The notes under the pieces are model-generated. The model did no database searches, was not told the DNA's origin, and worked only from the letters and a program-made list of their open reading frames with translations. Below, piece by piece: positions 44,893 through 57,624 of a stretch of 64,000 bases of DNA (position 1 is its first letter; each line of letters starts with the position of its first letter). Location: the NCBI GenBank assembly GCA_905220665.1, contig CAJNAR010000152.1:992001-1056000 (forward strand), written 5' to 3'. The position numbers and the translations under genes are program-made. Source of the DNA: Albugo candida (Eukaryota; Oomycota; Peronosporomycetes; Albuginales; Albuginaceae).

Positions 44893-46964
44893 TTAGTTTT
44901 GCAGGAAACTGTCAATAAAGGTGCTACTTATCTTGTCATAATACCCACATCCATCGAAACAGAACTGGGTACACGTCGGTGGGATTTGTACATTTTCACC
45001 GCATACTCTGCTTCTTTTCTGGTGAGACCTTTTCGGTAAACATCCATGTATCGCAAAGCTTTTCGTGAGGTTCGACGTATCTCGTCCAGTAGAACACATG
45101 CCAAGGTAGCTGAAACTGTTCCCAGTAAATGTTTTCAAGTGTAATCGCAGTGTTTTCTGGAGTATAGATTAGCGGCTGCCCAAAAGTTTTCGATGTAGCT
45201 GAGCTCGCAGTGAAAATTTGGGTAAAATATTACTTGATGATCAGCGGCAACAATTCGCTCCTCTGTCATTCCTACTTGCGCTTTGAAGTCTGATTGGTTG
45301 GCCATAATTTGTCTGCTGCAGCAGGTTGCGCCATCCACAGGACATATTTTTTATCGCGCGTTCAGGCCACCCCATGTTCCTCCAGCACAACTTTCAGTCC
45401 CTTTACCTGACCACGGAGCGTTTCATCAGGATGGTATAAGCAGAAACCAAATCCTGAGAGTAACCGTGTCCCACGTTGTTGCACGAATCTTTGGCTGATT
45501 GCTAACACTTGACAACTTCATTGCGCCGGCGCGAAGGGCATCGAGGGCTATTGGATTGTGTCCAGTTGCATTGTCAAAGGAAAAAAGAGCTTGATAGACG
45601 GGAAATTGAGCTTCGAAGATCGGGATAGCCAAGTCACAGACTTGTTTGCACAGTTTCTCTGACGTCTACCATCCGTCATTCTGCGTGCCAGATTGCATGA
45701 TGATGCAGGCCGCTGCTTGTAGGTCAGGATGCTGAGCAGCCTTTCCTACATCAAGTGCTAAACATCCTATGATGTTGCAAAGGAAGTCGCTGACGTGATT
45801 GAGCCTGCCCTGTCCCTTTTTTCGTAATGGTTGTTCACCGTCTGGTAACCAAAGACGCTTGAGTCCATCATGAGCGGCAAAAGTACTCTCATCATGAGTT
45901 ACCAAGATGAGTGGACGAATGCCGTCAGGGGCGAGGTGATTGCAGTGAACTCATTGTTACCATCGAATTCCTCCTTCCCAACAAAAGTCGGCATCCGCGC
46001 CTCAAGGTCGGCCATTCGCTCCAGGAAGTGTTGCCGGTACGCAAGGACATCCTCCCGCTCATGGCCGTCAATGTATATTCCTTTAGTCACTGTACGGTAT
46101 TTGATGTCCAGTGAATGGAGCCAGCGTGTCGCAGTCCTTTCAGAGATTGTGGAAGATGGGGCGTATCTAAGTCCCGGTAGGATGTTCATGTTGACATGTT
46201 CTGTCAGAGCTGATACTTCCACCTTGAACTTGTTCGCTCAAAGATACTCCTGAAACGGTAGAATGCAGTCTCATCCTGTAGGTAGCTTCACCGTTTTCCC
46301 GTCTGCGACAAAGGCAATTCTTCATCTTCTAGACAGAGTGTTGCCCAAGCACGCAGAGAGCGCGCAAAATAAACATACCTACCAGCACCTTCCGCTATCA
46401 GGGTGGTAGCTTCTATTCGCGCATATCCAGACTTCACCAGCTGAAGATAAGAAAGAACTGCAAGTCACCGGTTTTGCTCGGATTTACCAGTCTTTGCTCG
46501 GGTGGCAAGTGTGTTAATGGTGGATGTCAGCTTCTCCCTGTTCAGACTGCACCATCCTCGTCCTCATCCTCTTTGTCACCCTCATCCGTGACCTCTGCTT
46601 CTTGCAAAACTGGTCCTGTAACAGCAAAGTATTTGGTAAAAAGATTACAGCCAAAAGCAGCCTTCTTCAGTTCGGCTCTTTTCCGTCTTTGAGTTCGGAA
46701 TGCACCACTTGTATATTGGATTGGCCTGTTATGGTTTGATCCTGGTAATGGTAGAACTATAACAGCTGCTTGATAGGCTCTTCCGATATTTGCTTCAACA
46801 GAGGCGAAGTCGAGATTTTCGTCATCATTGCCCTCTGAAACATCCAGGTCTTCTCCAGAACTGCTATCAGTAGACATATGAATGCCTGAGCTGTTATCGG
46901 TTTTGGCACGCTTAAGGTCTCTCATTTCCCGCATCTGCCTTTTTAACTTTGTTGGGCGAGGCAT
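44893..46964 (-). pseudogene. DDE transposase of a family I associate with fungi
   Basis: The minus-strand blocks in order are an acidic N-terminus starting MPRPTKLKRQMREMRD (46,964), a helical region with ARSLRAWATLCLEDEELPLS (about 46,350), RTATRWLHSLDIKYRTVTKG and GIYIDGHEREDVLAYRQHFL (46,130-46,030), then the catalytic core: VTHDESTFAAHDGLKRLWLP (first D), ALFSFDNATGHNP (second D) and VIFYPNFHCELSYIENFWAA (final E). C-terminal CDYT and FIDSFLQN follow. I know this arrangement from DDE-superfamily endonucleases common in basidiomycetes and Glomeromycota. Stops and frame shifts, for example after GQGRLNHVSDFL, show it is dead. Catalytic residues are still visible. No terminal repeats were identified. 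Confidence 0.8.
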
Positions 46965-47066
46965 AATTGTATGATATTTGTCGGAATGCAGGGTGATGGT
47001 TGAGGTTTCAAGAGGGTAAGTAGTTAGTGGCGATGGCTGAGCCTAGGTCAGGGCAAGGACGATTGT

Positions 47067-47155
47067 TTATGATGTACTTTTAGCCAATCAGCAGTGGCAA
47101 CATTATATTCGTGCCTTATGATGTACTTTTAGCCAATAAGCAGCGGCAACATTAT
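47067..47155. repeat. 49-bp tandem duplication
   Basis: tatgatgtacttttagccaa, then agcagYggcaacattata, occurs twice with a 49-bp period at 47,068 and 47,117. It lies about 100 bp upstream of the transposase start and may mark a terminal region of that element. Confidence 0.8.
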
Positions 47156-48430
47156 AGGGTAATATGATCTTAAAATTGGCCATTCAAAATCAGGGTTTGC
47201 TGGTTTTAAGTGTCATGCACCGTATATTTGATTCTGTCTTGTGATTGGTTGGGGGAAATGCGTATACTTCGATTCCACAACGCGAAAGTGATGATAATAC
47301 GCCCGTTGCATAATCAAAATCATTCAATGATGCCATAGCCAAGATTGGACATTCCATGCGCATGCTTGATCAATCGAACTAGATAAGTACTAGAAGCATT
47401 CTCCAAAAAATAATGAAGTGAGAGTTTCAGTATGCGAATGTTCCGGCCACCAAATCATCTAGACAATTGAGCTGTTCGACCTTGTGTGAATCTAAATGGA
47501 TCATTAGGGATACCCGTTTGGTTTTGATGGTATCATAGATATCATACTTCACAAAGATTTGCAGAAGTTGTAAAACGTTCACTAAAAAGGTAGTGGCGTA
47601 TCATCTCTCAAATCTTATTTGCTGCTAAATGGACTACTGAAATTGGTAAAAGATCACCAAACCACTCGTCCCAAGCATAGAGTGATAAATTCGCTCGATG
47701 ATGATACATAACCGTGAAGCATTTTCTAAAAATCGCTCGAACGATCACAAAAATTGATTTCCGCATGAACGGCTATTTAATATCGCGGAGACTTCACAAA
47801 ATGTAAGTGACATCGTTTTGCTTGTATCAACATGTAGGAACGCAAGGAAAAGATAGCTTGGAGAGGAGGGAATGAAGTTTGTGATTTATCGGTAGAAGTG
47901 ACGAGTCAAGGTATTTCAGGAATCAGTGCGTTGAGACGTAAAACGCCGACAGACACAGAGCATACAGCTGAGAACGAATTCGTCTCCCGCTGCCGAATAT
48001 ATAGTGAATAATAGCAGTCCGGTAAGCAATCAGAGAGTTTTCGTTAAGAAAAACGGAAGTTTGTGGATATTAAAAAGGCATAGATCGGTAATAGGCACCG
48101 CACCGGATCAGCAGGACGCAGAGTGACCGAAGAAGCTGTGCGTAAAGACAGTGGGAAGATCAGAGAGACCGAGAAACAGATATTAAGAAATATGGAAAAG
48201 CAATGAAAAGTGATCAAAGAGGTAGAGTATGATAGCGAGCGACGACGGAAGTGCTAGAGGTGCTCAAGGACCCGGGAGAAATGGAGTATGGATGGTTCAA
48301 GAGCTACGTGCTACACATCAAATGCGTCTCCAAAGACCAAGGTGGAGGATCAGTTCGTGGGACGTTTTAATTCATTTTTGGTTGCTTGTGGCACCGAAAG
48401 AGCCTTCGATATTGACTACGGCCTGTCTTT
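47156..48430. other. Unassigned region
   Basis: About 1.3 kb with only a 69-codon frame (48,229-48,438) near its end that I cannot interpret. I see no RNA gene and no repeat shared with other parts of the window. Confidence 0.4.
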
Positions 48431-48439
48431 TGCTGTAAT

Positions 48440-48792
48440 AGTGTTAGCAAGTGCGGTAAATTAAAGAAGGCGCTTACGTTGCGATCTCGTGTGCCAGCTA
48501 GTCGCGCAGAAATACATAAAGCATACGTACAAGCAGATGAGGGGAAGCAATTTTTAGATGAATTTGTAGCACCTAATACATGGTAATTAATGAAAGACTG
48601 CTAAGGAAACTTGTTGTGGATAAAGACGAAAAGCTCGCATTGATGCCTAAGAAATCCCTGTACGGATTGACTTACGCCGGTTATTTATCAAGCGAGTTCT
48701 TAAACGCTAAGCTAGTGATTACAAGCTTCACTCGCAACGTGACCGACATTGGTTTTTTACTTCAACAAGAAAACTCACGAAACAAAAACTGA
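48440..48792 (+). pseudogene. Copia reverse-transcriptase fragment
   Basis: The frames read RVPASRAEIHKAYVQADEGK (as GDVPNAYVQA in copia), then LALMPKKSLYGLTYAGYLSS and FTRNVTDIGFLL, which correspond to LRLKKSLYGLKQAGRLW and the following block. It is a lone fragment, cut off about 40 bp before the next element's 5' LTR. Confidence 0.75.
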
Positions 48793-48829
48793 TGACGTTC
48801 CCGTTGTCCAATTCTTGCTGACGCAGTGC

Positions 48830-49035
48830 TGTGGATTAGTAGGGCTCACATTCTTGAAACCCCTGCTCCGATAGTTTCGAAACAGCCCGCCTCGTCGAGC
48901 GACGATAGTTACGAAACAGCAGGATGTACACAGGGGCACAAAGATCATATTAACTTCTTTAATACAGTTCTCAACTTGCCTCCAAGTGAACGGATCCTTC
49001 ATAAAGTATACTTTTGGTATAGCAATCTCAAGTCA
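48830..49035 (+). repeat. 5' LTR of second gypsy
   Basis: A diverged partner of 60,184-60,410. It starts TGTGGATTAGTAGGG and ends near CAAGTCA. Indels between the copies indicate an old insertion. Confidence 0.7.
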
Positions 49036-49149
49036 AGTACAGCCGGCATCTCATTGCAACAAGATGCCGACTTCTGGGATGGTTGATGAAGACGTCGAGA
49101 TACCGACCGCGTACATCATCACACCGGAGCATATCACGGCTCCAAAACT

Positions 49150-49350
49150 TATTGAATAGAAGCCAGCGGGAGCAGTATGTGTGGCGTCTTCCCGAGCGCT
49201 GCTCTGCAACACGAAAGCAGTATGACACCATCGCAGTGAGTATCATTGAACCGTCGCTAATCCCCTGACGAATCCAGCGGGAGTAGTATGAGTGGCGTCT
49301 TCGCGAGCGCTGCTCTGCAACAAGAGAGCAGTATGACACCATCGCAGTGA
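49150..49350 (+). repeat. Tandem duplication of about 116 bp in the gag region
   Basis: A block with ccagcgggag, gtggcgtctt, gagcgctgctctgcaac and gcagtatgacaccatcgcag appears twice in a row. The first copy translates as QREQYVWRLPERCSATRKQY and the second as a close variant, separated by stop codons. The duplication is inside decayed coding sequence, so a slippage origin is likely. Confidence 0.8.
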
Positions 49351-49909
49351 GTATCAAGGGCTCCATCGATGCGGAAATGCTCAGCAACAAGGCGCTCAAT
49401 GTCCTAGACAGGGATGCTGGAGACGTTTACCGACTTCAACATCATGCAGGAGATCAATCGGCGTTCCAGCACGGTGAAGGATAATCATCTCCCGGACGTT
49501 GAGGCTCTTTTCGCCGAGAAGCTGCGAATGGGATCTTAAGGAAGACGACATTAAAGCCCATATCTTGAAGCATTTCGCTTCTTTTAACAAGATCGTGGGA
49601 AACTATGGGCTCCAAAATGTGATTGGACACACCAACCCCAAAAGTCAAGATGCGATAATGTAGACAAAGAACAGGACCAAGATCTTGATCGATAAATCGC
49701 GTCCACAATGCTGAAGCGTGAGATCATGCTGGTTGCCCTCGAGTATCGCAAGGCTAAGGCGGATGAAAAGCTCCATATTAGCTGATTCTGGAACGTGCTC
49801 GTGAGCAACAGCATTTACCTTCTGATGGCAATAGAGGATACACCAAACCAGACTACACAGATGAAACCGCCTATCACTCGCAAGTCTCATACCAGTATGT
49901 AAAGGTTTC

Positions 49910-50403
49910 ATGAACGATGATAACACATCTCGACCCTCAAGCCAGCACCCACCTAAACCAGCAACTTCCCATCACCCCGCGATGGCTTTCTGGTGTGTAA
50001 AGGTCCTTACAGCATCATCTAACGCACAGAGGGATGAATCCCAACGAGCCATGCAAGAGCGCATGGCAGCACGTGCCTCATTGATGCGCGTCACACTTTC
50101 TTTGGACCAGACCCACAGCTATCAGCGGTCCTAGCGGGTAAAGTAGAGGTCCCGCTCTGCACTGACACGGGTTGGATGTATCCATCATTCCCTGCAGTCT
50201 TTTGATTGGCCTCCCACTCGAAGGTGGTTGTTGGTGCCACGTTGGTCGACCGCAAGCGAGTGACATTGGACGTCCAAGTACGTACTGCTGCAGAACCTGA
50301 CAACATCAGGGCTGCTGACTGTCTCGTCCTGGACGAAGAAAAAGACCAACTTATTTTTGGAAAAGATGTCTCAGCGCTCTTGGTGTCCACGTTGGAGCCA
50401 TGA
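49910..50403 (+). pseudogene. Gypsy protease region
   Basis: A frame at 50,206-50,403 reads SKVVVGATLVDRKRVTLDVQ, NIRAADCLVLDEEKDQLIFG and KDVSALL, the flap and C-terminal part of a retropepsin. The active-site DSG equivalent upstream reads only as CTDTG near 50,160. The gag-like frame 49,910-50,134 precedes it. Confidence 0.6.
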
Positions 50404-50684
50404 TCGCTAAGCTAGAAGAGGGACCAGCCACCGATACAGATGGTGATGTTCTTACCACCAATCTTGCTTTTGAAGTTGGTTTCGACGTCGATTAGAAGAT
50501 CCTAAATCTTCAATCTTCATTGGAGCAAGGAGCACTGTTGGAAGAGGGTAAGGATTGTGGCCTCGCGCATGAACTATATGAACTCGCCGTCCACGTCTCA
50601 ATTTGCCGGCTACTAAGCAACCCGCCAATTTAGTAAAAACAACTCGGAAAAACAACTTTTTTCAACTCTTTCCTCTCGAAAACA

Positions 50685-53022
50685 ATGGTTCAAGTCGACA
50701 TATCGACACAACCCAGGGTGCTACCGTCCACTTGTAGTGACGTGGCAATCCTCATGAGTCACCCCGTATTGGGTGATTGCATGATTGTTGATAAGTCGTC
50801 ACCCCTATGTGATGACGTGGAAAGTACCCCCACCCCCAGTTTGACGGCACAGGGTAATACTGGTACTACCGGTGTAGGATGTGGTACCGGTGGTACATGT
50901 GGTACTGTCGTTGCCTCGTCACAAGGTGACCCAAAGGAAACTGCAACTGCAAGTGTGGACGACATTAAACGTCCCACTCTTGATGACATTATCAAGTCGC
51001 AGGAGTTCTTGCGTAAGGACCAGGCTAGACCTCGGGCGAAATTTCGCGTGGAGCTCCCAAAGCCGAAAGCCTCGGATATTGCGGCCATTCTGCAGCTATA
51101 TGCTGATGGGGAGCATCCGGATTGGTCTGTTTTGTCTGCGAAACTGGAAGCAGCAAGACCTTTCCAAATCCAGAAAGCAACCTCCCCCATGGTCTTGGAG
51201 ACGGGTCAGTCCTTGACACGTACTTCAAATGGGAACATTTTATCCTCTCTGATGTGAGACGGCAATCCGGTCTTTGAAAGTTTACTAGAGAGCCTGTCAA
51301 TCGCTTAGGTATCTAAAATGCCTGGGGAAAACATCAGGGTGATGGTCATCACGGCGGATGCCTGCCAACAGTTGGAGTGTCAGCCGGTGACTATCGTTGG
51401 GGGAAGGTACATTTTTCGGGAGTTTGATACTCTGGAAAAAAAATACTACCTCGATGTCTTCGGCGTAGGCGTGGAGGAGGAGTGGGACCACATACTCCGC
51501 GCTCTTCAGCAACTCGGATGTCAAGTGGTGTATGACACCTTTCGCGAGACGGTTCCCACCAAGGAAGTGATGATGTCGACTTGGCGAGTTTACTTTGGTT
51601 GTTTGACGTGCCCCCAACAACTGGTTAGAGTTGGTAAAGTGGTTGAACAAATTGCTTAGGACAAACAAGTATACCCAGTAAGGGGAGAAAATGATCCTAT
51701 TCCAACGGAACGACCACGTTTTGGTCAACGTGGTCCTTATTTCTTGGATTTGGGTGATACAGCAGCCACGGGAGCACGGTAACAACAAACCAACAAGCAA
51801 AAGAAACAGCAAAAACAGAATCAATCTGCAACTCCGATTCACAGCAAACAAAAACAAAAACAGCAACAACAAAAAACAACCGAACCAGCGGTACTTGTGG
51901 TGTAACCACAAGCGGTAGTGAATCCAGTTCCCAGTCAAGAATTGGAGACGAGGACAACTGAAGGAATCTCTCCACTCAAATCTCGTTGGAGCTCAACACT
52001 CCTCCCACTATCACACCACCCGAAGCATCAGCTTTGTTGCAACCCATTCCTCCCATCCTCCAACTGACTAGTCAGTCATACTCACAACCGCGGGTGGAGA
52101 GGCATGGCGATGTATCCATGAAGTTGGCATGGATGAGTGGAAAACGTAACCCGGTGGAGCCGTTCAAACAAATGGTCTCCAAAGCACCACCTGTTGCGCT
52201 TCCGAAGTTAGCGACAAGTAATTATTTTGCTTTGATCGCAACTATGGAGGTGGAGATCGAAGCAGTAAAAGCGGTTGCCAATCCGGTGAATGGGAATCGA
52301 GTTCAAATCATCCCCATGAAAGCATGGATGCCAAAGGAGGTAGCCACTTCGAAAGAGGCGGCACACTTTTATCAAAAACGGCATACAACAATCGAGAAAT
52401 CGGAACGACCAACCCGAGTTGGTGAGATAGGGAAGATAATGGAAATCGATTCTAAAAGTGCCCTTCACTCACTCCGACCGGACAAGCTAGTTCAAGCCGA
52501 TGCCGCATCCATCACGTTAGAAAGCTAGTCCAGTTCTGCACAAATCCGGACAAAATCATCCGAGCGGCACTTGATGATCCGATCACGATGAATGGTGTGC
52601 TACTAGCGTGCATGGAGTCGAATGATGAAGCGTTGGATGAATTGGCGCATCTGCTCATGGTAGATCGAGTTTTTGCAGCGTACATTCTCGGTGAAGATGT
52701 TACGTTTGCTACGCGATGGAGTCGCCACGTTGGTGACAAAGTTCCCTTCAAGCGGTCTGTTTTGTTCGAGAAAGTAATGTCGTGGTGGACGTCAGTGCCG
52801 GACATCGTTATCGGTTTGACTCGAGCAACGAACGCACTCGCGTTGTTGGAACTTTTATTCCTGTGTACTGCTCCGACATTCTACACAAACGATCACTGGA
52901 TCCAATATCTTATCGATGGACCAGTGATCTGGATTTCGGGTCACCATTTTCGTTTACTTCCACCCAATGTGATCATATCCTTCTTCCGCTCCGACGTGGG
53001 CATAAAGTGTTGGTCTCAATGA
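50685..53022 (+). pseudogene. LINE ORF1
   Basis: Starts MVQVDISTQPRVLPSTCSD in a clean frame to 51,257 (about 190 residues, ending RTSNGNILSSLM), then VMVITADACQQLECQPVTIV and MSTWRVYFGCLTCPQQLVRV (51,318-51,659). A Q/N-rich stretch follows at 51,780-51,900. Further pieces are WMPKEVATSKEAAHFYQKRH and MNGVLLACMESNDEALDELA (52,588-52,660). I know similar ORF1 proteins from oomycete LINEs; they bind element RNA. Three or more frame breaks are present. Confidence 0.75.
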
Positions 53023-53205
53023 TTTGGAGGTAGATGGCGTGGACTCCTCGATGGTGACATCGCTGAGCTTTCCGTCAACCTCAGCAATTTCCCAGAGGAA
53101 CACACAACACTTCACCTCTCACAGCAAGATGGTGAAACGAGTTAACTTCTGGTCCACTTCAGCTTGAATGCTTAGGGCACCTCGATTATTTCAACGTGGA
53201 ACAAT

Positions 53206-54130
53206 GTCTCAGCACTCACGGTGAATGTTAATGGAATTCGTAAAAATGTTCATCTTTTTATCGACCAGATCCTATCACCACACTCCGTTTGTTGTGTTCA
53301 AGAAACCAAGTTTCACGATCGCAACCAACTGGACTCATTTCAGTTTTTATTATCCTCAAAAATGCAACACAAAATGTTTGTCAATGACCACAAGAGTGCT
53401 TTTCTCCATCCGACTCAAAACCGCAGTGGCGGCGTCATGACAATCCTTCGTTCAGACTTTCCCGGTTACTCAACAGCTGAAGAACTCACCGATCGAAGCA
53501 TTCGAAATCGTTATTTGGTTTTGCGTCTTATCATTCACGACGCACCGGTGTATATTCACAATGTATATGCACCGGTCAAGGCCGAGGAACGAGTGGTTTT
53601 TTATGAGTTATTGCTTTCCAACACTTTCGAATCGACCGCAACACATATCGTTTTGGTGATCTCAACACACCACTCGATCCAGCTATCGATGCTTCGAGTG
53701 GAACAATTCGACACGAACCAAGTCGATTAGCGTGTTTGGAATGGCTTTCACAGTTGGGTGTGGTAGACGCTTGGCGAATCCAACATCCGACTAAAAAAGT
53801 ATTTACAAGACCATTACCGCGCAAGAATCGACTTGATTACATCTGCATGTCGGACGAGCTATTCAATATGGTATACAAAACCTCTGAGTATTTTCCACGA
53901 CATGCGGGAGATCATCTGGCACAAAGAGTAACTTTTGCAAATCCAACTCAATCTCCGGGTCGAGGATATTGGAAATGTTCATTACGACTATTTGAATATC
54001 CTAAAGTTGTCGAAGCAATCAGATTGGAAGCGATTTTGGTGCTCGAACAGTTACGGACAACTTCGAATCCCGGTAAAATGTGGGAAAGTTGGAAGACGAA
54101 AATTAAGAAACAGCTTCAAAGTATTTAAAA
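53206..54130 (+). pseudogene. LINE apurinic endonuclease domain
   Basis: The exonuclease-endonuclease-phosphatase fold starts with TVNVNGIRKN (Asn), then SVCCVQETKF (Glu), NRSGGVMTI and YIHNVYAPV. A frameshift near 53,650 leads to FGDLNTPLD (D-x-N) and RLDYICMSDEL, and the terminal histidine is in HAGDHLAQRV. All catalytic positions that I can check are present, although in two frames. This domain nicks target DNA to prime reverse transcription. Confidence 0.85.
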
Positions 54131-54179
54131 AAAATGGGTTGCAAAAGATATCCGACGTGATGTTGAGTCTAGCCAGCGT

Positions 54180-55853
54180 GTTTTGGAAGTCGCAGCAGCT
54201 CGATATCGCATCCAAGACACCAATGAGTCACGGTATTTTTACGAATCGAGCCTCCAACAATTTAGAATTTCAGTCGAAAACAATGCGACATACAACCAAG
54301 ATGAAAGTTTCGACCATCACGTGAAGCATATGGAGAACTCTTCAAAGCATTTTTTTCCCCCTCCGGATAGTTCTTGTCGTCGCGTGCCGATCGAAAATGT
54401 TACAAAAAAATGTGGTACCGTGACATCGAACCCGAGGGAGATTATTGACGAATTCAGAGATCATTGGGGTGGCGTCATGGGCTCTGTTTATAGCTTTGAG
54501 ACCGACTCATATGATCCAAGTGACAGAAAGCAAAAAAAGTTACTCGATTCGATTCAAGTTTCCCTTGCCTCAGCAGAGCAAGACCGTCTCTCTACTCCCC
54601 TTAAGTACGACCGAGATGGCGGAAGCGATCAAGCACATGCGGAGTAGTTCTTCTCCAGGTATGTTTGGACTACCAGCAGCATTTTATCAGCTTGATCCGG
54701 AATCGTGTTCGAATATCAGCTGGAAAGAGGAAGTTTACTCTGATCACAAAGTCACTCAGCAATCACATTTTTATACACGAAAGGATCAAGAGGTGATCCT
54801 GGCAACTATCGACCGATCGCACTACTTTGCGTCGATGTGAAAGTAATTTCAAAAGTGCTGGCGTATCGATTGCAACGTTTTTTGCCAAAATTGATCCATC
54901 AAGATCAAAAAGCATTTGTGCGAGGAAACTCGATGCATCACCATATTCGACATCTCACCGACATCCAAGACTTGGTCACTCATCGTGGAGAGGAAGCTTA
55001 TGCGACTTTTCTCGACTTTGAGAAAGCATATGATCTAGTCAATTGGACGTACATGTTTCGCGTTTTGGAAAAATTGGGCGTTGGAAAAAGTTTCATCGAC
55101 TGGGTTCGTCTTTTGTACAATAAGACAAAGGCGCAGTTGATGATTAAAGGAAATATCACACCGTCCATTACACCACAACGTGGAGTGAAACAAGGTGATC
55201 CTCTCTAAGCATTACTTTTTCTGATGACGATCGAACCTTTAAGAAATCTACTACGACAACATGAAGAACATGGCATTTGGATTAATGGCACGACTGTCGC
55301 AACTGGATTATTTTTTGCGGACGATTCGACATTGCTTTCAGCGACACCAAATGGTGTTCTGACGCAACTCGAACTCGTCCAAGTCTATTGCGATGGATCG
55401 GGTGCGAAACTCAACTTGAGTAAATCATCTTTGCTCTCGTTGAATCGGACCAAGCCATATCCACGTGTTCCCAGTTTGACCATAATGGCTCCGGAGGATT
55501 CAGTCAAGTATTTGAGTATTTTGTTCGGCCAGAAACCAACTCATTCGATGGTTATTTCAACTCTCGACAAGCGTTTTTACGATGGGTTTGGTGTATGGTT
55601 TCGACGAGCAAGAACTGTTCGTGGCCGACTACTGGTTGCGCAGACGATGCTTTTATCACGTTTGTGGCATAACACGATGCACGTGGACATACCAGCAATG
55701 ACTAGTAGACAGTGGCAATCGATGTTAAATCGATTTGTGCTTGGTCGGAAACACAAAAAAGATTTAAACATGTTCACCTACTCAGCAAAGAATTTTTATA
55801 TCTTCGCAGACAAGATGGTGGACTACAAGTTCCATTTTTGGTGGGACGACTAA
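54180..55853 (+). pseudogene. LINE reverse transcriptase
   Basis: Fragments include SSSPGMFGLPAAFYQL (54,650), YRPIALLCVDVKVISKVLAY-like sequence at about 54,815-54,860, then the open frame 54,837-55,208 with DQKAFVRGNSMHHHIRHLTD, FLDFEKAYDLVNW and GVKQGDPL. A TAA at 55,206 replaces the serine codon before ALLFLMTIEPL. The next frame has the catalytic GLFFADDSTLL (FADD intact) and GAKLNLSKSSLLSLN. It would be active only with the stop removed and other breaks absent. Confidence 0.87.
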
Positions 55854-57324
55854 AGCTACAACGTATTCAATTCCTTCAGCAGTTCGCATCCGATGCGTCA
55901 ACAAGTATTCCTGCGAATTGGACAACTGCTTCGACGGAATTATTACAACTCATCCAACCTTCCTCTGGACCACACAAGCCGATGAATATATTCACCATCC
56001 CACCACATCGACATGGGAAAATGGTTCAATAGAAGAGCATATCGTCATGGTGGAAACACGCATTTAGAATGTGGCATCAGATGGATTGGAGCATTTCAAT
56101 ATCAGATTCAAATGTTTCAGAACGCCGTCAGTACTACATGGAACAACCGATGTGGTTTCACTGCGACCAAAAGTTACATTACGAAGCTGCTACTCCTCAT
56201 CCGAGTACGCAGAACGTTTGGTACAATCTTGGCATGGTGGATGAACCACATCGAACATTTCGGAAATCGTTCGCTACGCTTTTCGAGATTCGAAGTCTGC
56301 AAGACATTTTTCGTGAAAACGACACATGGCCACCGAAGGAAGCTTTTGTCGACATGTATTACAACGACGAAGAGCTGAACGCATCGGATATGTCTGAAGA
56401 AAAGTTGCTGAGTCGACTTTACAATGAAGTCACTCAGATTCTCCAGCGTATCCACTCGACGATTGGTATCATCACTTGGATCATACCAGCCACAAGTGGC
56501 AGATCATTTTATGTAGGAGTAAAAAGCACAGAAAGGTAACAGTATTCTCCATCTGTTTCACGCTCACAATATCGTACAGAAACCTCCCGAACCAACCAAG
56601 AGTCATCCGATGTCGACACATTGGTCATCACGGGAGAGATCGGATGAATTGGATCCAGAACGAGTTCGAACTGTTATGGCTACATCACGACAACTTCGGC
56701 AACGTGTATTACCAACTTTCGAGGATTTACAGTTTCGTCTAGCCTTTCGGATGTTGCCAGTTCGATCTCGTTTCTGGTTCTTGAAGGATATTCAGCCCGA
56801 CAATATATTGTGCACGTAGCCTTCGTGCGGGGCAGCGGAATCCGATCAACATCTCTTTTTAGAGCGCGATCACACGGCACAGTTATGGAGGGAGTTACTC
56901 CCTAGTTGGGATCAGTTTTTTTCTTCCCGAGCACGTTGGACGCATATTGCATGTGCAATCGTATCAACACTACGGTCGGATTTGCAAGAATACTTAGATA
57001 TTATATCAGAGTTATGGCTTGCATCGCAAGCGGTGACACTGCACTTCGTCAGGACCGATCGGAATCGTCGTTAGTTCGATCAGCGATCAGCAACTCCGAC
57101 AATTCCAGCACTTTCCGTCATTCACACCACGTTTAGTGCGCACGTTCGGTACTTACGAAGACAGTGTTACGACCAAGAGGAACGCATTCGGCTTGCAAAG
57201 GTGCTGGAGCAACTCTCAACGCAAGGATCATTTGGTGGATTTTTCAGAAGTCGAAGATCATTGTTACGGGTCCGGCACAGGCGAGCGGGAAGGCAAGTGC
57301 AACTCGGATCCTAGTCATAGTTGG
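55854..57324 (+). pseudogene. LINE ORF2 C-terminal region
   Basis: Continues with LQRIQFLQQFASDASTSIPA, then ATLFEIRSLQDIFRENDTWP, then after frame changes the zinc-finger-like FRMLPVRSRFWFLKDIQPDN and a terminal ERIRLAKVLEQLSTQ-like helix. The same C-terminus is uninterrupted in the truncated copy at 41.9-42.6 kb. Confidence 0.75.
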
Positions 57325-57624
57325 CTGGTTATGCTCACAGTGGTGTGGTGCACACCATTTTTTGCAAACCACGGTACTTTTGGACCATTTTTACCACCAC
57401 ACATTTTTACAACTTTACAACTTTACAGCATTTACAAGCTGGACACAGTCTCGTATTAAGGATGCTGAGGCTACTACGCTACGAGATTATTAACGAGAAG
57501 ACATATTATCATCTCTCACAGGTATTTCACGAAACGTTTTATATGTGTATATATGTTATTTAAGATAGCCTAGGCAACTAGAGAAGTCAGTTAGTCTAAT
57601 TCTACTAATATAGTCACCTTCAAC

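Larger units (their letters stand above)
50594..57624 (+). mobile_element. LINE (L1-like), near full length
   Basis: A non-LTR retrotransposon with two coding regions: a nucleic-acid-binding-type ORF1 from 50,685 and an ORF2 with apurinic endonuclease, reverse transcriptase and a C-terminal zinc-binding region. TGAACTCGCCGTCCA at 50,579-50,593 and TGAACTCGGCGTCCA at 57,625-57,639 form a 15-bp target duplication with one mismatch. The 3' end matches that of the truncated copy at 43,082 and has no poly(A) tract. The reading is interrupted at several places, so it is not autonomous now. Confidence 0.88.
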
